A stretch of DNA of 64,000 nucleotides from Blasia pusilla. Taxonomy: Eukaryota > Marchantiophyta > Marchantiopsida > Blasiales. Position 1 is the stretch's first letter; each line of letters starts with the position of its first letter. A program made the position numbers and the translations under genes. Below the pieces are notes generated by a model, which was not told where the DNA came from, made no database searches, and saw only the letters and a list, made by a program, of their open reading frames with translations. Where the stretch lies: assembly GCA_050084515.1 (NCBI GenBank), contig CM114272.1:8804001-8868000 (forward strand), in the 5' to 3' direction. Below are positions 21,215 through 34,400 of this stretch, in pieces.

Positions 21215-24200
21215 AAGCTCAAGGTAAGCTTGAGGTCACCTTGCCAACGAGAGTAACAAATGATTACCATGAGTTTATTTCTCCTCTAAAATTATTTTTT
21301 TCCCAACACCCAACATGTATGTAAATGGTAAGAAAAATATGATATAAAGTCTAAAAAAGAATTTTCATATTATCACCAAATTTGAGGACAAGTGAGGTTC
21401 GGATATATTTTTCCATTCCCTTACCCCTATTTTCTTATAATAGTATATATTTTGGTTCAATATCCCTGCTATGCACAAAGAGATATAAAGAAGTATTTTT
21501 AAAATATTTGTTAATTAATATTTATTGATAAATTTAATTAATTTTTAAATTCCTATATTATTTCACATGAGTAGCCTATGAATGCACGGAAAATAGTTAC
21601 ATTCGGGCTCTTTTTATGAGATAGTTTTTTTAATTTAATAAAAAAGGATGCAAGAAAGTCTCATGATAAATGATCTTAAAATAATTTTCGCGTTGATTCA
21701 TAGAGTCTTAACCACCGGCTTTACACTTAAATATTTTTGAAAATTCTCAAGGAGAATCGTATATGAATTAACTAAGAAACATGATTAATTTGGGTATTTG
21801 AAAATGGACAATTAAAACTTTTCACATTAATACACTAGTAAGGTGCCGTAAGTCCTCCTTTTAATAACTTAACCATATCAAAATGATGACCCATTTTACA
21901 CATGAGAAAAATGATATCCATTTAGATTCCCGCAACAGATTCATTCCGTCACTCGTATCACAAGAAAACGATGTACGTAGTCAAGGAACAGACGTGATGC
22001 TGTACAGAACGGCTCTTCAAGTATATCTACTGCAGTCACAGTTTCACCACGCACGGGAATGAGGAGAGAAACCATACACAAAAACACACACACACAGTAC
22101 GTGCCTCGCCTGCATGGGCTCTCTGCCGACGGCATGCACGCGTCCCGTGTATCATGCACCTCAAGTACGTCTCCAGTTCGTTCGTCGATGCGCACGAAAT
22201 CGTCGTCGTTGGGGCGGTCGTTAAACTGCCCGCCTTCACGAGTCATGACGGGGGGCAGTAGTAGTTAGTAGCGCTAGCGCAGCAACACTAATTGTGTGGG
22301 CTCGGAAGAAAGAACATACGTCGTACGTACGTTCTCTAGCAGCTCCACTATCGCAATCGAGGTAACGGGGACTCCGACAATCCATGCGTACGTACTACGT
22401 ACTTAGGGCGTGGCACACAGTCCATGCGATGACCTCTCACACTACTGTACTTACTTACTGACTACAATCTACCCCTCTTCACACATACTAATTCGCGTAG
22501 TCCGTATCAGCTCTGTTGGCGGTGGTGCAATGAATCAATCCCATGGAGCTAGCAGCGGCATCCATGAGGTGGCGAGCGCCCTAGAGCAGTCGCAGGTGGA
22601 TCTGTTTATTAGAAATCTCGTTGCCGGATGATATAAAAACGTGGCCCTGAATCTGATCACGAGACGGGAGATGCGACCTCGCTAACCGGCGCACAACTCA
22701 TCTGTACTGTAAGTAGAGAGGAGATTCACAGCGCGGAGCTGTGTGATTAAAGGCCGAAGAAAGAGGTTCAACAAAGAAAACCCTCCCCTCTGTCCTCCCA
22801 TAACGCGAGAACCAGCTGGGCAACAAAGCCGGTCATTCAGCAATTCAGTTGGTACTGTACGAGTACACACTATTGTGAATAGGTCGGGCTGGCGACTAGT
22901 CACTAGAGTGGGAAGTGACATCCATCGGCAAAGCTTCGCGATTGTGCAGGGAAACGCCGGGAATTGCACTTTGCAGTAAAGGCCGCCCACGTCAGAGCCC
23001 GCGACGATGTGGTGAGAACCTCGAGCCTTAAATGGGTAATGCATGGATGTAGGTTACGAGAGCGGGACCTTCGTGAATGAATAAACCACGGGCATCCGTG
23101 GCACTCGACCGGAGATCAGACGCACATTCCGAGACCGAAATTCGGATTATCATGAAGCTCGGGATGCCTCGAGAAGTCAGAGAAACTCTCCCGTGTCTGT
23201 CCGGCCTCCGAACTGACGTGAAGCTGAGGATGCAACGAGACTGCGGAGTATCCGCCAGGCAATTCAAGCGCACGAACACAAGTGTGTGCTTTTCCTGGAC
23301 TACGACATCGTCGCTCTCAAAGCGAGTCTACACTCTAGAAGCCTCCAGCCATACACGTCCGGTCAAGAAGCCCGAAGGAACGGGCTGGAGTCCACAAGGG
23401 GGTCGGTGATGGCACCGGAACTCAAACTGCCCCTGCACCATAGCGGGCTGACAACAACCTTAAGGGCAACATGTGGGAGGAAGGCAGAAATAAGGAACGG
23501 TAGAAGGAGTTCAGGAACCCAGGGACAGTGCTTTACAACCTCAACCACGCTTTGTGACAGACTACGCTATCTAGTTACAAAAGTGGGATTCATGCACAGA
23601 TCGTCTCTCTTCTGATGGTACGTAGTCATACTCTGAAATTGAGAATCCCTCTTCTCCACCTTCCTGCGCCTAATTGCTCGGGAGGCACGACCGCCGAGTG
23701 CTCCATCCCTCGTAACTGCCGCAAGAGCAAACTGTAGTCGGTTGTCCTGGAGAGAGAGCCAACCGCAGTAGAAGGAAAGGTCTCAAGGCTCATGAAAGAA
23801 AGCAGACATTACCAGAGGCGGACTGCAAGAATAACGTGTGGCCAAAGCAGAAGAAAACTCGTTGACATTTTATCGAGGTGGGTACAGTAAAGTTGCGCTT
23901 AGGCACTGGACGTCTGCATGTGGACACATGCAGGCAGGTACTCACTCTGGAAGAGACTCTTTAGGGTTTAGGGTACAGAAAGACTAGCGAGAGAGACGAG
24001 CAGGTGCAGAAGAAGCAGCAGCAACAGCACGACACCTCCGGAAACAGTCTGGCCCCGCGCTGGAAGAGTCATAGCCGGGAAACGAAAAGAGCAGCAGGGG
24101 AGAACTCGGACAAATCGCGACGACTCGCCGGCACCAGAGTCGGAACGTGTGGGTCCTCCTTGCCGGGTCACAACCCTTGCAAGTACACGGGCGCAGCGAG

Positions 24201-25238
24201 ACAAGTCGCTGGCACTTTCACGAGGGCAGACCCACGGGATACAGGATGCGTCAATCAAAGAATGCCAGAGTACAGATTCCTAAATTCCTCGCCAAATCAG
24301 TTTTGCAAACAGAAAGTAATGAAACCCTCCCGACAGCGGTCTCGCTTAGCCTAGACAGGTAAGGGTAAAAACGAAATGGGGCTGCCACACAATAAGTGCA
24401 CTAAAAAGCTGGCACGATCTTTGGGGGCCCAAATTCAATTTTAGTCTCTCGTAGATCGCGTATGATTTGCGCACATCGGAAATCCCCGCGAATTTGAAAT
24501 GTAAATTACACTCATTCCACGAGACAGTCGCCCGAACGTGAATGTAAAACGCATAATCAGATGCATCACTGGGATTGGCTAAAGTATGGATGAAGTCGGT
24601 CTTAAAATATCTGTCGCATGACCGCTACTATTATCTATTGTACAAAAGAATGCTATTGGTCTACATTTGTTACATGTCCAGGATTAACATCCTCTTCCAG
24701 TAATGACGAACTGGAGGCTTCGCACACTACTACTACACTTAAAGGGCGCCGCGTTACATAAGATCTCATGGGATTTGAGTCAAAATTGCTGTTCTATAAT
24801 GCTGAGAAATTGTATGTTCTATGAGGCGGGGTATTAAGGAATGTGGGGGATGAAGATCAGTTTAAGATTGCGGTTAAGTTTCTGAAACAGGTGTACCGAA
24901 TCTTAAGATGATCTGCACCCGCCGTGTTCTAGTTGTCGAAGTTGAGTACCCTTTACGGCATCGAGGTTCTGGAATTGCATCATATCGTCAGAATCTACTC
25001 TAATTTGTTGCTTTACGGTGATATTAAGCTCCAAGTTGGGAACTGGCCTTGCCAAGTTAGGTGGTTGGCAGTGGTTCTTTCTACACCAGGAAGTAAACCG
25101 TAAGTAGGGAGCTGTCAACAATTTCGGTGGAGAAGGAAAATCCTAGCCGGCAGATGTCGACGCGAATCTTAACTCGTAAGTTATTCCTTCCATAGGTAAA
25201 GCCGATCGCCGAAACCGAGGAAAGTAGCTACTCAAATT
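21215..25238. other. Gene-poor region downstream of the FRA8-like gene
   Basis: 21240-21900 is AT-rich. 21930-24360 has a balanced, host-like composition with CGTACG-rich stretches (22318-22345, 22386-22400) and a TATA-like ATATAAAA (22631-22638). A double telobox lies at 23960-23973. Open frames exist on both strands (for example 21941-22246 minus and 23077-23409 plus), but none shows a domain, splice-consistent extension or family resemblance I can defend. The last few hundred bases before 25239 should be the 3' UTR of the minus-strand glycosyltransferase. Confidence 0.45.
23960..23973 (+). promoter_or_regulatory. Telobox (two units)
   Basis: TTTAGGGTTTAGGG, two plant-type telomere repeat units, next to GA-rich sequence that looks like a plant 5' leader. 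Teloboxes near transcription starts are common in plant housekeeping genes, but no gene is recognised on either side. Confidence 0.45.
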
Positions 25239-27711
25239 TTACATATCCCCATGGTTTCCTGTCTGTGTTAAGTTTGACTGCATCCTCCTGTCAAGCTTCT
25301 TTTTCGACAGAAGATTGAAGATTTGCCAAGTAGAATCGCCATATACAAGTGGTTCAGTGTAAATCAGGGCACGTCTGTTCCGTACATCCCACAGGTTCTG
25401 TTGAATGGTGGTGAGATTGGTCGCAACGACGCGCAGTAGAATCTTACGCAGATTATCTACGTCTGCCTCTGCGACTGTCAAAGATATGCTCGGCCAATCG
25501 ACGACGTGTGAATGAGGAAGAGAGATGTTGTCAGCTATGATTACGGGTACACAACCGTACATCACAGCTTCCACGATTCGAGGACTCCAAGGAGCCCAGC
25601 CTAATGGTGCAAGACAGAACACGGAACGGGCCATCTCCAGTTGGTAACTCTCCCGCCTCTTCCGGCTTAGGAAAAACCTCTTATCACGTTTGAATTTGTG
25701 CCACAATCTCGTTCTTATTCCCCTGCGAGACCAGCCAGGGTGAAGTCAGTGGCATCATAGAAACCACATACAAATGTTGAACTCCCTGATAGAAAGGCGC
25801 TCTAACGACGTTTAAATCTGAGGATCGCCGAGAGGACAAGGGGACAAATTCAACACCATTTAAGCCAAAGGAGAAAACAGGAATGGGAAGGGAGTTCACT
25901 CGAGATTATTGTAGAAATATAAGATTGTAGATAACATACTTGCCGTAGAGAAGACCACTGACATTTCTGGGATGTAACTCCAATTTGCCTCTGAAATATG
26001 CCAAGATATCACGTTTTCGTTTCTCTGGATGATTCCAGTATTTCTTCACCGTCTCAGGGGAGACATATGGGGGTATTTGTATGTTCTCGACTTCCTGGCA
26101 TGGATGCCCATCCTTTCGGCCAAAGGTTTGCAGGATGACCGATCGTCGAAGAAACTCGGGGATTCCTGTGGCGATCGCAAAGTTTTCCTGTTTCGATGAG
26201 CATAAGCAACCAATCTCACACGATCAGGACACCTTGACGACACAAGCTAACATCCTGCGTGCGAGTACAAATTCGATCCTTGCAAGTTGCTGGGATGAAT
26301 TAGAAGATTAAAACCTGTGGATTGCGGAGTCTAACCAACTCCCTTCTAGTTATTGCTAACATCCATCTCAAGCTTCTGAAGTATCGCACAGAGGAGTAGA
26401 ATTATAATCCTCAAAACTCATCAGAAAACGCACATGAATTTGGGATGAGTCGGACACTGACCAAGGCGTGGAAACAAGCTCCAAAATCATGAGTGGCGAC
26501 GAAAATATGATCACTTCCTCCGCTTCTGTTCCAGTACACCATCTCACGAGAAATTATGTCCACAGCCTCTCGAATCATGGCAGGCGCATTTGTCAGCGAT
26601 GGAAACCCGGTCTTGCTAGTGAAGTTGCAAGAAACGTATACAGGCACGAAGAAGAAATCAGCTTCTTCTGGAGCCATAGTTCGTAGACGACTAGTTAGAA
26701 GGATTTTGTGTATGGCCACCTCCGCCGCGAACAATTGATTTGAGCAGCGACTATCCACAAGCCAATCGGAGTTGAACTCTGATGGAAGTTCGTACACGAA
26801 TATTTTCATTCCAGTTGCTAGCCCTAGTGTATTTGCTTCATGTTCACCTGTAAAGATGGACAAGGAGAGACAATAAGAACTTGTCAAGCGCCTTCATGGT
26901 GAACTTGCACGAACGTGCAAGGACATCTCAACCGATTCTTGATTCATTGTGCAAAAAGGGACTGATTACGTTGAAGCCAATTTGAACAACGCCGTCCCTG
27001 AAAATATGATGTATCTAGAACTTGAATCATTTTCAGATCCAAGCGCGTGAGACGATCCGTAGATTTGTCAGCATCCGGAATTGAGTTCATAACTCACTCA
27101 ATTAAATGAAGGACAGAAATCGAAGACAGACGGAATCATGCAGGTCCGAGCCGTGACTCTTTACAACTCTTACCAGAAACAAGTGAACTATCTTTGGAAT
27201 GGTCGATTTGCTCCGTTCTTTGAACATCTTGTACTTCAATCTTAGGTCTATGATGTTCCACGGCATCTTCCTCGACGATCCTCTGCGAGATGGTAGACAA
27301 GCTTCCAACAAGAAACCTCCTAATCGCCATTATTTCTGATACACCTTGACTTTCACCAGCCAACGAAGAACCTTCACGTATCCGGTCAGTTGGGGAATTC
27401 TGAAGGAACGCAGGCCTCGATCCGTCTCCTCCGACGAGAATTGAATGCTCGACAAACGGAGATGGTGATGTGTGAAATACCGGTGCTTCTGCGGCTATAG
27501 AAGGCTCCAGAAAATAAGAGACGGTGATGATAGCTGCAAAGAAGACGAAGATGAAACTGCCACACAGATACACAGAGTTGTGTGATCGTTGCCATTTGTT
27601 GAATTTGCTACAAAAGAGACATGTATCTGCCGACAGTGCATGGTTCCTCTCTCTTTTTGTGGTTCCTCTGCCAAGACCCAACTCCCGCCTCATTTCCAGC
27701 TTGGTGACCAT
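25239..27711 (-). CDS. FRA8/IRX7-like GT47 (exostosin-family) xylan glycosyltransferase
   Basis: Four exons: 27711-27174, 26847-26462, 26187-25940, 25722-25239. All introns are GT-AG (326, 274 and 217 bases), and the joined frame gives 551 residues. The first in-frame ATG is at 27711. A short cytoplasmic tail leads to one membrane anchor (about 47-68, SVYLCGSFIFVFFAAIITVS), the type II topology of Golgi enzymes. A Ser/Glu-rich stem follows. The exostosin domain starts near 193 (MKIFVYELPSEFNSDWL) and includes EADFFFVPVYVSCNF, RSGGSDHIFVATHDFGACFH, VILQTFGRKDGHPCQEVE, and the nucleotide-sugar motif CLAPLGWAPWSPRIVEAV (about 427-444). These match Arabidopsis FRA8/IRX7 and F8H more closely than IRX10. 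That clade acts in making the reducing-end primer of glucuronoxylan; the donor sugar is not proven. All junctions fit, so the gene looks intact. Confidence 0.92.
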
Positions 27712-27896
27712 TCTCTCCACCGTTCTGTCAGAGGCGTGCAAAATCGTTTCCAAGAAAAGCTGTTCAATGTCCTCAATCGGCTATGTTCAGTTGTACGACT
27801 TGAAACTGCCCGAATGCCTAGTGTTTCAGAAGGTGCCAAAGTTAACATTGGACAAACTCCCTCGCATACTCTCTGTTCCCTCCTCAGAGCTTCTTC

Positions 27897-28015
27897 AAAT
27901 GAGCCGCACTGCAAACGCCTTCCTAATTCTCAATTGCTGCTCGAAATTAACTGCACTACAAACGGCTTCCTACTTTTCAAATCGGTCTTGAAATGAGCTG
28001 CACTACAAATTTTCA
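27897..28015. repeat. 47-bp tandem repeat, about 2.5 units
   Basis: The core CTGCACTACAAACG recurs at 27904 (variant), 27951 and 27998, exactly 47 bases apart, with AAATGAG/AAATTAA before it and CTTCCTA after it. It lies just upstream of the FRA8-like start, probably in its leader or proximal promoter. Confidence 0.8.
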
Positions 28016-28294
28016 AGGTATAACGATCGTCGATTCGTTTCAAAAAACCTTGTTGAATTCAGAGTATCATCGTGAAGAAAGATGTAATAAGTGAAAATTC
28101 GCGCTTGACGGATATTTGCGGCCCGACTCGACCAGCTAAGGCTACGTGTAAAATTTTAAAAGCTTTATATTAAGCGTGAAGAAGAAGAACGAGGCGATAT
28201 ATGCTCTGAAAAACGTGGACTCGGCCACCCAAAGGGTACAAGAGAGATCTCCACTGCTCACAGCGAGCAAGAGGGGATGGCAAGAGTAAAGAGA

Positions 28295-28337
28295 GGGAGG
28301 GAGGGAGGACGGGAGGGAGGGAGGGAGGAGGGAGGGG
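28295..28337 (+). repeat. GGGA-type purine tract (G-quadruplex-capable)
   Basis: A 43-base run with more than eight GGG runs separated by one to three bases. On the gene strand it is a CCCT/CCTT tract upstream of the glycosyltransferase. The base pattern permits G-quadruplex folding; use in regulation is inference. Confidence 0.75.
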
Positions 28338-28787
28338 AAGGAGAGGAAGAGGAGAAGACAGGGGATTAGTCCAAGTCAAGAGAGCTGCGACCCACTCTCT
28401 GCTTATTAATGATCTTGAAGACCTAGCCATAAAGAAGTGATCTGGCGCAGGAGGCGGCAGGACTCTGAACTCCGGAAACCGAAGTTTCCTGCCTACAGGA
28501 GATTCCTAACTTCACCACGCCAACTGTTTGGCTGGTGTTTTTTTCACGCGCGATTCTCCGTGGAGGCATGGAGGCGAGTCAGGAGATGTTGGTGTCAACG
28601 AGGCTTACATCATCAGCCAATGGAAGCGTCTGCTGCTCCGCCAGATGGCGCCGACTACGAAACTGTCCAAAACAACCTCGCTCAAGTTATCGCCGCGTCG
28701 ACCCGTTCGTTGCTCGCACATTTTGACTCGCCCGCCCGTCCCGTCTTGCCAAATTCCTCAGTGTGAAGCTGCTAAAAGGGAGATATA

Positions 28788-29030
28788 ATGATGGCTAGTA
28801 GGCTTTCCGACCTTCCGTTGGAAACTATGTTACCGATGGTGCGGCGACCAGATCAACGAGGAGCATCTTTTCTCGCCATAAAAAGAGGACCGAGCCGAGA
28901 GAATTCACTAATTAATGACGATCTTGACACGCTGTTTTCCTCCCCTAGTATGTCCTCTGGCTACTGGCCTGCTGGAGGGGGTTCCCTTTTTCTTTCCCCC
29001 CGGAAACTCTTTCGGCCTCTTGAGGTCTAA
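28788..29030 (+). CDS. Doubtful small ORF, 80 codons
   Basis: An ATG-initiated frame (MMASRLSDLPLETMLPM...) lies divergent to the FRA8-like gene. The start faintly recalls an F-box (LSDLPLE), but the usual following hydrophobic positions are absent and it ends after 80 codons. It could be a first exon of a plus-strand gene, a chance frame or relic. No function is assigned. Confidence 0.15.
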   Translation: MMASRLSDLPLETMLPMVRRPDQRGASFLAIKRGPSRENSLINDDLDTLFSSPSMSSGYWPAGGGSLFLSPRKLFRPLEV

Positions 29031-31480
29031 TTTTTTGTCCTCCATGCCATGTGATGGGTTTCCCATCCTTTTTCTACATATATATTTTATTTCTCGTTAA
29101 AAAAAAGAAACTCTCTGTATTCCTGACTCGTTGAGTCCCCCAAAACAGAGAGTTCCCTTTAGGGACTCTCTGCTCTTGTATTTCCCCGTCGGAAACCCGT
29201 CGTGTTAGAGGAGTGGCTAGCGTTTTGCTTCGGTACCGAGCGCAAACCGAGAGCTCCGAAGGGGCCACCAGACAAGGCGCTTCGGGTATGGCTGAGATTC
29301 GGCTCTTCCGGGGCTAACGAAAACCGCGAACCTCCGAATGCACGAGAACAAAAGAGTGGGGCCGACGCTATCCCGAACTGAGGCATTACGATCCATGTCA
29401 ATCCTCTACATGTGCTGTCTATCTACCGCGCCTTGGCTTGATGACGGCGTACCGGGAAAGCGTGAAACCCGATTTCAATCCAAATTTAGATAGACCGGTA
29501 CTTTGCGGCTTCGTTCCCAACTCCCAATGCCAGGAAAGGTACAATCGAAAGCGGGAAAACCTGGATCGGAATATCGACGGTGCATTTGGAGACATCAGTC
29601 CACATTCACATTATACGGAAGACTCCATAAACACCTGGATCGGAATATCGACGGTACATTTGCAGGCATCCCTCCAATTTCACATTATTCGGAAGAATCC
29701 ATAATGAGAGATTCTTGAAGGGTGTAGCTGGAGCCCATTCTCGGCACTGGTGAAAGAAGAGGCCTCCAAAGATCTCCTATGTTCATCTTCAAGCTTCTTC
29801 ATGTCAGTTAGATGGAATCATGGAACTAAGGTGTCATAAGCAGAGGGCACTAAAAAGACAAGTGTCAAGATGATTGTTGCTGAAACCCCTGTCGCCAATA
29901 ATCCGGAATAATATAGAGAATCCGGATTTAGAGGCCTTTCGTACTCCCCAAAATCGAAGAATGTTCTGCGGGACGACCATCGAGGGATTTTGCCTGATGA
30001 GCATATGCCGCGATGCTCGAACTTCGCCTGAATCGCCTCGACCTAAGGTTGCTGCTGAACGTCCTGAGGTTAACACGAGAGGGAATATATTAATAGAAAC
30101 TGGGATGGAAAACCCATCGGATACAAAGGAGGGGGGGTCAAAGTCGCATAGAGAGCCAAAGAACCCGCGGACCGAAATCGGCCCCGATAGTCCTGAGGTT
30201 AAAGCTTATCTATGTTCGTGCCAAAAATGAGGGTAACGGCAGATCGCGGCGCCTCTGGAGTCTGGCCTGCCCACCGCCACTGCGTCAGAAAGGTCCGAGT
30301 CCCAACCTCAGGTCCCGGTTAATCAAAATATCCCGCAAGGGCGAAACGTCGGATGGCTTGCAGTGTCGTCCTGTGTCGGGTGTCCTCCTAAAGCTTCAAG
30401 GTGATCCGTGCCGCATACTTTCACCATGTGCGACTGCGACGCAACCCGGTCACCGGTGATCGCCGCTGATGATCCAGATCGCAGCCCCATGGCTCGCATC
30501 ATCATGACCTGACTCGAATCACGCCTCTGTCAGTTTCTTCCTCGCCCCAGTCCCCCAGTGCTCCACAACAATGTCTTCCCCAACTCCAGCAGTATTCTGC
30601 ATTATTCTCTGTCCACAATTGACTTCCCCCAGTTCCTCACCACTCACATCTCCCACAATTACTGCCCAGCGCGGTCCAGCGTCACACCAAACAAACAACC
30701 AGTGCCCTTTACCCCATCGCCGAAGCGATTTCTACGATCCCGACACCGCCTCCTTCGATTTCCATTAAATTCTACAAGCGCAATGTTTTGTTTGCAACGT
30801 TAGCCAAATCACCACTTCTTCCCCGACAATGCTCCTATTCAATTCCCGTCCGCTGTCCTCCTGTCAGAACTCCTGTACCAGCCTGTTGTCAATCTGTCAC
30901 CGACGAACGACACTCCCTCCCTCGGTCGCTCCTCCTCGACCAACGGAACGTTGTCATAAGCGCACGTTCAACCGCAGTCCACCGCAATCCAAAGTCCGAC
31001 AACCACGCAGTAGTTTCCACAACCCATCTCGTCCTTCCCTGTAAGGATCTAACGGTCGGCATCGTACTTATCCGAAACTTCTTACGTGGATGCGACCACG
31101 GCGATTAGCTGGCACCACGACCGATCGTGATTTATCTGCTGCAGTCCAGCCCATCACCGCTAAAGCCCAACTTGTCCCAGCGTCGTCGTCCGTCAGATTT
31201 GGAGATAGACGACGCACCGCGTTAATGATGCCGGCCTCTCTCTCGGGAGAGCCTCCAGGAGCACCGGCCTCTAACTTAGTCATGAATAGACGTGACAGGG
31301 CAGCTCCCCAAGTCCGGACACCCGGCAACAGGTCGACTTCGCGTGTGCTGGATTCGCTGCACTGTACATGGGCGATCATCTCGTGACCATCCAACGGCTC
31401 CCTATGAAAGATTATTTTGGGTCCATCGGAGGTGTTAACTGTGAGCGATTCTAATTATTCCGACCTCTGAATTAATCCAC
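29031..31480. other. Unassigned region with local duplications
   Basis: Composition is similar to the flanking genes. A 74-bp direct duplication lies at 29561-29704. Several frames (29438-29718, 29874-30230 plus; 31068-31394 minus) are open for 70-120 codons without recognisable domains. 30540-31050 is C- and T-rich on the plus strand, like a plant promoter or leader. I can support no gene. Confidence 0.4.
29561..29704. repeat. 74-bp tandem duplication
   Basis: Two adjacent units, 29561-29634 and 29635-29704, each begin CTGGATCGGAATATCGACGG and include CACATTATWCGGAAGA. They differ at about ten positions. Confidence 0.85.
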
Positions 31481-34400
31481 TTTTTGCGTTTTATACGCCG
31501 AGGTTTTTTAAATGTATTATGCAAGTTTTTGAAAAAATATTCGTCCATACTATTAACGGTGGAGATTTGCAAACACGTCTCTTGTGGGCACATGGCAGTG
31601 AGGTAGCAGGACAGTGGTGTAGGTGCAGCAAGAAAGAAAAATCAAAAATTAAAATTTTAGAGCATTATAATTGGTCATCTTATATGTATGTCTATCGCTT
31701 ATAATTTCTCGGATAAGGAGTGTTTCGTTAATAATTATCGTTCGGTTACATTTTCACTTTTCTTAATCTTAAATTCCGTTTGTTCATATCTTCCATTTTT
31801 AGGGTTGCTTCTTCCCCAAATAGACGGAGATTCACCAAAGTTCTAGATCTTCTCTTTTTTAAGACGTTCATAGAACCCTACACATATCTCCACGCATTAT
31901 ATTCTTTTTATTGGCGTTTACTATCGTATGGGAAGATTTTTCTTGCTTTTCTCAATTAATCCTTTGAGAAAACCAACCATTCATGATGAATGGGTTGCTT
32001 GGACTTTCCCTCGCATTCTCTTTTTGGCTGTCCATATTGTGTTACTCAAAATACGAGTGTACGTGACAAAAAGTGAAACTCTCAAACTCGACTATCTTCC
32101 ATTTATCCTAAAAATCATCAAAATTCTCCATCCTTTAATTCCTCTCGCAAGAAATTCTCGAATTTGAGTTTTCTCATCATGTGCGCGGTAAGGCGGTCTA
32201 TATAGCAAAAGCTTTCTCAACAAAAAAATACTTATAGCTACAAATGTGCGAATTTAGATTAGAAATTACGTAGTGTGATGCCAACTCTTGTAATAAGACA
32301 GACACAAATTGAGGCCTTCTTTAAGGGCACGAGAGAAACTATGTGGAGAGAGAGAGAGAGAACTATTGTGACCATACATTTGAAACTTCTTTAGATGAAG
32401 GAGGGAGTGATTTGAAAATGTGTAAAAATAAAGAAATTTCCCATAAACAATATAAATGTGTAAGCAATAATCTCCAACCTAATCCTCACAGTTATTGTAT
32501 CTTGAGTTCAGCCAAAGAGTAGTGAAGTCTTAGTTTTAGATTAGTAGTAGATGCTTGTGCCATGTAGTGGCTAATAATGAGCATGATTAGTCCATTCTTT
32601 TGCCCTAACTTAGTTATATATGGCTAACTAATTAGTTGGGACATATTTCATAATAAGAGGTCACTTGAGAGGACATGTGTCAAATTGGAATATGTTTATT
32701 GCTGAGAGGCATGTCCCTAATAATAACACAAATCAGGATCCTCCCTTCTTCTTTTTTGGCACACTAATAGAACCCAAGACTTATGTTTCCCTAGTGGAGC
32801 CTAGATCTTTCCAATAAATTCTTTATAGAGTTTATAACCCTAATCCTCGGAGCTGGATTATAATTAACAAGTGGTTGGAACTAACCACTCTAGTGAAGTG
32901 TTGTGCTTGGGATTAATCTTAATTAGGGTGATTCCTAGGCTATGCACGGATTACTTCTTGGAATGGTGGTTTAATTTCAGAGTAGTGAACAACCTCTTTT
33001 AATTGCTTACTACTTCCCCTGATTGCACATTCTTCATCCATGAGTTTCCTTTCAAATTCAAGCGTGAGAGAAAGCAAACTTGTTAATGGGTTGAGAATTT
33101 TTTATTTTAGTGGCATGTGCAATTTGCATTAATATTATAGAGGTTAACTATAATTCAATTCAAATTGAGGATATATAAAATACCCAATTGCAATTTAGAC
33201 TTCTTACTTTGAATTGCAAATGTGAAGAGATAATGGAAGGTCAAGGAGTAAGATTCTGGAGATGAGGAATATGCAAAAATATTTGTTAAGAAATGATAAC
33301 TTTTGACAGAACAAATTTTTTAGAAAATGGAGAATGGATAAAGATATATAATAAATTATGTTCATATGATGCTATCAGTAATTTTCGTGCTAAGATAATG
33401 TATTAGACCTTTGGAGCCCTAAAGAGGACCCATCCGTTTTCACCCTTTGAGAGAGATTCCGTATCTAACCTCTTGATAGAATAAAGGGTCATTTCATCTT
33501 CCCAGTAGCCCCTTACTATCCACCTACCAAATTCAATCTCAACCTCAGTCTCTTCCCTTTTTGAGACTCTACTCTTTGGAGGAATGGCTAACGTCCAATT
33601 TCTTGTATTTATTGTATATATGTATCCTTCTTATGTCCCATGTTATCTATCTCATTTCCCCATGAGAAGCTAAGAAAGAAATGGGGAGATGAAGACATAC
33701 TCTTTTTTCCTCTCTCATCCAAAATGAGTAGGGATTGATGGGTCCTTCATGAATATCTAGAGAGGCCTCATTTGTCTCTATTCCTCCACATGGAAGGAAG
33801 AAGCTCTTCAAACTCTTTATTTCCCCTCTTAATGAAAATGAAACATTTGAAAAAAAACATTAAGAAGAGCCCCATTGGTGAACATGTATCCCTTCCTACT
33901 TGCCATCCCTTGCTCGAAATCAGTGATCTCTCCTTCCCTCTAATGTTGAAATTTTTTACACTTGTCTTTGTGAAATCCTTCCTCATTGAAAATCTAGCTT
34001 TCCTTTCTTTCTTTCATTCTTTGAAAATTTACAGCATCTTTCCTCCAAAGTTATTATTTAGTTCACATCTAATATGTGTCATATGATTACCAAAATAAGA
34101 ATATATCTTCTAATGAAAAATATGATATAATTAATTTGAAATTCGTAACAAAAAATAAACATTGATTAAATTCAAATTTGAAAAAAAAAACCTTAGCTAG
34201 AGATATTTTGAATTTCTAAGAAAGATAAATTTTAGATTAAAGAATGTGAAAGAAAATTTACTGGCTAACATAATTGGAAGTTCATATTTTTTTTTATTCT
34301 GCAATAATAAAACAGATAATGATGATAGAATGCTTAAATGTCAATTGTTCATAAAATGGAAGGAGAAGAATTATATGGAAAATTTTAGAAAATCCTTATT

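Larger units (their letters stand above)
27712..28787. other. Upstream region of the FRA8-like gene
   Basis: The minus-strand promoter and 5' leader should lie here. It contains a 47-bp tandem repeat (27897-28015) and a purine tract (28295-28337) that is a CT tract on the coding strand, a common plant core-promoter feature. A minus-strand frame at 28430-28170 (from an ATG) is Leu/Pro-rich because of that tract and is more likely an upstream ORF or chance than a gene. Confidence 0.45.

Noticed and set aside
21941-22246. Possible first exon of a minus-strand gene (starts MTREGGQFNDRPNDDDF)
   Set aside because: Starts at an ATG and has a possible GT donor near 22099, but I found no second exon and recognise no family.
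24840-24890. Short peptide (GDEDQFKIAVKFLKQ) recalling an Argonaute N-terminal strand
   Set aside because: Only about 15 residues, an upstream in-frame stop, and no further Argonaute similarity on either side.
31068-31394. 108-codon minus-strand frame
   Set aside because: Its first codon is TTG, no domain is recognisable, and a plus-strand frame of equal length overlaps it.
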